Below, one piece after another: positions 4,126 through 6,471 of a stretch of DNA of 6,471 bases; position 1 is the stretch's first letter, and every line of letters begins with the position of its first letter. Source of the stretch: Acetobacteraceae bacterium. Its GTDB lineage: Bacteria > Pseudomonadota > Alphaproteobacteria > Acetobacterales > Acetobacteraceae. Made by a program: the position numbers and the translations under genes. The notes below the pieces were generated by a model. It made no database searches, was not told where the DNA came from, and worked only from the letters and a program-made list of their open reading frames with translations. Location of the stretch: assembly GCA_947462945.1 (NCBI GenBank), contig CANHTE010000081.1, positions 1 to 6,471 on the forward strand. Direction: 5' to 3'.

Positions 4126-5784
4126 ATGACGATGCCGTTGCGCGCCGCCCTTTATCTGCGCGTCTCAACGGCGCGGCAGGCCGAGCACAATGTCTCCATC
4201 CCCGACCAGAAGCGGCAGGGCGAAGCTTGGTGCGCTTCACGCCGCTACGAGCTGGTCGAGACCTTTGTCGAGCCTGGCGCAACCGCCACCAATGACCGTC
4301 GTCCCGAGTTCCAACGGATGATTGAGGCGGGCACGTCCAAGCCCGCGCCCTTCGACGTGGTGATCGTCCACTCGTTCAGCCGCTTCTTCCGCGACGCCTT
4401 CGACATGGAGTTCTACGTCCGCAAGCTCGCCAAGAACGGCGTCAAGCTCGTCTCCATCACCCAGGAAATGGGCGACGACCCCATGCACGTTATGATGCGG
4501 CAGATCATGGCGCTGTTCGATGAATACCAGTCCAAGGAGAACGCCAAGCACGTCCTGCGGGCGATGAACGAGAACGCCCGGCAAGGCTTCTGGAACGGGG
4601 CACTACCGCCGATCGGCTATCGCATCGTCGCCGCCGAGCAGCGCGGATCGAAGACCAAGAAGAAGCTGGAGATCGACCCGCTGCACGCCGATACGGTGCG
4701 GCTGATCTACCGCCTGTTCCTTGAGGGCGACGGTGTGAAGGGACCGATGGGCGTCAAGGCGATCACCTGCCATCTCAACGAACGGCGCATCTTCACCCGT
4801 GACGGCGGGCGCTGGGGGCTGGCTTCGATCCATCAGATTCTCACCCGCACAACCTACATCGGTGAGCATAGGTTCAACACCCGCTCCCACAAGGACCGGG
4901 AGAAGAAGCCCGAGAGCGAGGTGGCGATCATGGCCTGCTCGCCGCTGATCGACCGCGAGACCTTCGACACAGTGCAGGCCCGGCTCAAGGCCCGGGATCC
5001 CCGACTGACCCCTGCCCGAGTTACCAGCGGTCCCACCCTCCTTACCGGCATCTGCTTCTGCGCCAAGTGCGGAGGCGCGATGACGCTCAGGACCGGCAAG
5101 GGCAGCGCTGGCGGCGTTTATCGCTACTACACCTTCTCGACCCAGGCCCGGCAGGGCAAGACCGGTTGCGAGGGCCGCTCGATCCCGATGGAGCGGCTCG
5201 ACCAACTGGTCGCGAGCCACCTGGAAGACCGCCTGCTCCAGCCCGAGCGGCTGGAAGCCGTCCTCGCCAGCGTCCTCGACCGTCGCCAGGAACGCACAGA
5301 ACGCCGTCGCAACCATCTGGCCGAACTACACAAGCGGATCACCGAAACAGACCAGCGGCTAAACCGGCTCTTTGACGCCATCGAGTCTGGCGTCGCCGAT
5401 TTCGACGCGCCCGGCCTGAAAGAACGTATCGCGGGGCTCAAGGCGATTCGGGAGCAGGCCAGCGCGGACGCCGAGCGTGCCCAGGCCGCACTCGACCACG
5501 CCGGCAATCGGGCTGTCAGCCCCGATATGGTCACAACCTTCGCGCGCGCCGCTCGCGAGCGCATCCGGTTGGATGGCGGCGGCTACCGCCGCGACCACCT
5601 GCGGGCGCTGGCCCAGCGCATCGAGGTTGCGGACAAGGAAGTCCGCATCATGGGATCGAAGTCGGAACTCCTACGCACCCTGGTCGCCGCTTCAGGCGGA
5701 AAACCCGGCGTAGCCGGTGTTCAGAGTTCTGTCCTGAATTGGCGCGCCCGGAACGATTCGAACGTCCGACCCTCAGATTCGTAG
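4126..5784 (+). CDS. Large serine recombinase (site-specific integrase/excisionase)
   Basis: This 552-aa enzyme would catalyse integration into and excision from tRNA-Arg. The start at 4126 has AAGGAG nine bases upstream. Domains in order: an N-terminal resolvase catalytic domain (about 6-155) with nucleophile Ser14 in LYLRVSTARQ and the HSFSRFFRD segment; a recombinase DNA-binding domain (about 160-290, with LPPIGYR); a zinc-ribbon region (C310-x-C-x2-C315 ... C348) in which the usual cysteine of the YYxC motif is Phe337; and a coiled-coil region rich in Glu, Arg and Leu (about 365-465). The frame crosses the putative attR: codons from 5740 on are antisense of the tRNA gene and give the tail WRARNDSNVRPSDS. 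Such tails recur in recombinases that insert into tRNA genes. In the excised circle the frame would continue into the element's left end instead. Confidence 0.93.
   Translation: MTMPLRAALYLRVSTARQAEHNVSIPDQKRQGEAWCASRRYELVETFVEPGATATNDRRPEFQRMIEAGTSKPAPFDVVIVHSFSRFFRDAFDMEFYVRKLAKNGVKLVSITQEMGDDPMHVMMRQIMALFDEYQSKENAKHVLRAMNENARQGFWNGALPPIGYRIVAAEQRGSKTKKKLEIDPLHADTVRLIYRLFLEGDGVKGPMGVKAITCHLNERRIFTRDGGRWGLASIHQILTRTTYIGEHRFNTRSHKDREKKPESEVAIMACSPLIDRETFDTVQARLKARDPRLTPARVTSGPTLLTGICFCAKCGGAMTLRTGKGSAGGVYRYYTFSTQARQGKTGCEGRSIPMERLDQLVASHLEDRLLQPERLEAVLASVLDRRQERTERRRNHLAELHKRITETDQRLNRLFDAIESGVADFDAPGLKERIAGLKAIREQASADAERAQAALDHAGNRAVSPDMVTTFARAARERIRLDGGGYRRDHLRALAQRIEVADKEVRIMGSKSELLRTLVAASGGKPGVAGVQSSVLNWRARNDSNVRPSDS
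5734..5746 (+). repeat. Putative attR, right direct repeat at the tRNA 3' end
   Basis: CTGAATTGGCGCG matches attL at 12 of 13 bases. The shared core TGGCGCG (5740-5746) is the antisense of the tRNA 3' end, with TGG for CCA, so integration leaves the tRNA gene intact. The repeat also lies inside the 3' end of the recombinase reading frame (codons 537-541). Confidence 0.6.
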
Positions 5785-5816
5785 TCTGATGCTCTATCCA
5801 GCTGAGCTACGGGCGC
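5740..5816 (-). tRNA. tRNA-Arg, anticodon ACG
   Basis: On the minus strand 77 nt fold into a full cloverleaf: acceptor GCGCCCG/CGGGCGC, D-stem GCTC/GAGC, anticodon stem TCAGA/TCTGA with loop CTACGAA (anticodon ACG, deaminated to ICG in bacteria, reading CGU/CGC/CGA), a five-base variable loop, T-stem GGACG/CGTTC with loop TTCGAAT, discriminator G and encoded CCA. All stems pair fully apart from one G-T in the T-stem. The gene is the insertion target of the element, which abuts its 3' end. The last 45 bases of the recombinase reading frame overlap it in antisense. Confidence 0.97.
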
Positions 5817-5820
5817 GCTA

Positions 5821-5871
5821 TTGCCTAAAGGCAAGGTGGCGGAAACTAGTCGCATGGCGATCCGATAGCAA
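5821..5871 (-). promoter_or_regulatory. Possible tRNA-Arg promoter and leader palindrome
   Basis: Reading toward the tRNA on the minus strand, TTGCTA (5871-5866) and CTAGTT (5849-5844) are separated by 16 bp and could be -35 and -10 boxes. The perfect 14-bp palindrome TTGCCTAAAGGCAA (5821-5834) falls in the short leader, ending 4 bp before the mature tRNA 5' end. The boxes match consensus only loosely. Confidence 0.35.
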
Positions 5872-5971
5872 GCCACGAATTTGGGTTTTTCGGATCTCTT
5901 AAGGGGTGGCGGTCTGGCTGGGCGGGGTTAAGCTGGTCGGCCTTGGGGTTTGGCTGGGAGTGCAGCAAATT

Positions 5972-6471
5972 ATGCAGCGGGTTTTTCGAAGCACGGCTTT
6001 CAGCCTTAGCCTTGTCGCCGCCCTTTGGTTCCAGGCCGCGCCAGCACCGGCCGCTGAACCGGCCAAGGCCCTAGCCCCCCATGCCATGATCGCCGCGGCC
6101 AATCCCTTGGCTGTCGAGGCTGGGCTTGGCGTGCTCAAACGCGGCGGTTCGGCCGTCGATGCCGCTGTGGCGGTCCAGGCCGTGCTGGGCCTGGTTGAGC
6201 CGCAAAGCTCTGGCCTCGGGGGCGGGGCCTTTATGGTCTATTATGACGCCAGGACCCGGGCCGTGACCGCCTATGACGGGCGCGAGATTGCGCCAGCGGG
6301 CGCTAGGCCTGACCTTTTTCTGCAAACCACGGATACGGGCGCGGTTAAGTCCCTGGGCTATGCTGAGGCGGTCTTGAGTGGGCGCTCAACCGGCGTGCCG
6401 GGTGCGGTAGCCATGCTGGCCCTGGCCCAGTCGCAGCATGGCAAGCTGGCCTGGAAGGACCTGTTTGGCGA
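5972..6471 (+). CDS. ggt: Gamma-glutamyltransferase, N-terminal part (runs off the right edge)
   Basis: The frame from ATG 5972 is open to the window end (166 codons plus two bases). The enzyme is a periplasmic or secreted N-terminal-nucleophile hydrolase that cleaves or transfers the gamma-glutamyl group of glutathione. Residues 1-28 form a Sec signal peptide: Arg3/Arg6, hydrophobic FSLSLVAALWF, and AxA-type cleavage near A23 or A28. The mature start has the family pattern MIAAANPLAVEAGLGVLKRGG, then SAVDAAVAVQAVLGLVEP, SSGLGGGAFMVYYDA and DGREIAPAGA. Arg104 in DGRE corresponds to the Arg that binds the gamma-glutamyl carboxylate. The self-processing Thr and small subunit lie beyond the window. 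GGGAG at 5956-5960 is a distant ribosome site; an in-frame GTG at 5960 is possible, but the ATG gives the better signal peptide. Its codon use is less extreme in GC than the element's genes. Confidence 0.93.
   Translation, partial: MQRVFRSTAFSLSLVAALWFQAAPAPAAEPAKALAPHAMIAAANPLAVEAGLGVLKRGGSAVDAAVAVQAVLGLVEPQSSGLGGGAFMVYYDARTRAVTAYDGREIAPAGARPDLFLQTTDTGAVKSLGYAEAVLSGRSTGVPGAVAMLALAQSQHGKLAWKDLFG

Larger units (their letters stand above)
375..5746 (+). mobile_element. Compact integrative and mobilizable element in the 3' end of tRNA-Arg(ACG)
   Basis: Direct repeats CTGAAGTGGCGCG (375-387) and CTGAATTGGCGCG (5734-5746) bound about 5.36 kb; the right copy covers the CCA end of an intact tRNA-Arg gene. 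All five genes inside are on the plus strand: relaxase, DUF1778 antitoxin, GNAT toxin, a 74-aa unknown, and a large serine recombinase ending at the right boundary. The genes outside (tautomerase, tRNA, gamma-glutamyltransferase) look chromosomal. With a relaxase but no coupling protein, mating-pair genes or replication initiator, the content matches an IME that borrows a helper conjugation system. The left 300 bp is clearly less GC-rich than the flanks, consistent with transfer. The gene content is directly visible; the exact boundaries are inferred from the repeat. Confidence 0.75.

Noticed and set aside
3743..4129. A 128-codon plus-strand frame that overlaps the toxin stop and the recombinase start by 4 bp each.
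   Set aside because: Neat overlaps, but its product is Arg/Ser/Pro-rich low-complexity typical of an off-frame read, and the 74-codon frame inside it has far more protein-like composition.
1..6471. CRISPR array, IS transposase or rRNA genes.
   Set aside because: No regularly spaced repeats of CRISPR length, no transposase motifs or terminal inverted repeats, and no rRNA sequence were seen.

Overview
The window looks like the chromosome of a GC-rich alphaproteobacterium carrying a complete, compact integrated mobile element. The lineage is inferred from the very high GC at third codon positions and from the relaxase and recombinase types, which resemble those of sphingomonads, Caulobacterales and Rhizobiales. 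No 16S or marker gene is present to settle it.

Chromosomal flanks: at the left edge (1-330, minus) is the 5' part of a probable tautomerase-superfamily gene that runs off the window. At the right (5740-5816, minus) is a complete tRNA-Arg(ACG) gene with encoded CCA. After a short divergent intergenic region, the signal peptide and N-terminal part of a gamma-glutamyltransferase follow (5972 to the window end, plus).

Element (about 375-5746): a direct repeat, CTGAA(G/T)TGGCGCG, lies at 375-387 and again at 5734-5746, where it covers the CCA end of the tRNA gene. Between the copies are about 5.36 kb, all plus strand: a 300-bp low-GC non-coding left end with small hairpins; a cluster of CTACGC repeats; a 703-aa MOB_P-type (RlxS/DUF3363-like) relaxase; a DUF1778 antitoxin and TacT-like GNAT toxin pair behind a perfect 19-bp operator; a 133-bp regulatory gap reusing the CTACGC motifs; a 74-aa unknown protein; and a 552-aa large serine recombinase whose last codons are written in the tRNA gene. 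There are no replication, coupling-protein or type IV secretion genes. The layout is that of a minimal integrative and mobilizable element (IME): the serine recombinase inserts and excises it, the relaxase lets it use a helper's conjugation machinery, and the toxin-antitoxin pair penalises its loss.

The most interesting points are: (i) the att repeat that bounds the whole element inside this window; (ii) the recombinase reading frame crosses the attachment site, so excision would replace its last 12 residues with a different 39-residue tail; (iii) inverted arms appear only when the excised-circle junction is reconstructed; (iv) a shared motif family (TTTCTACGC, CTACGCCGTTTC) occurs upstream of both the relaxase and the recombinase module, suggesting one regulator for transfer and excision.
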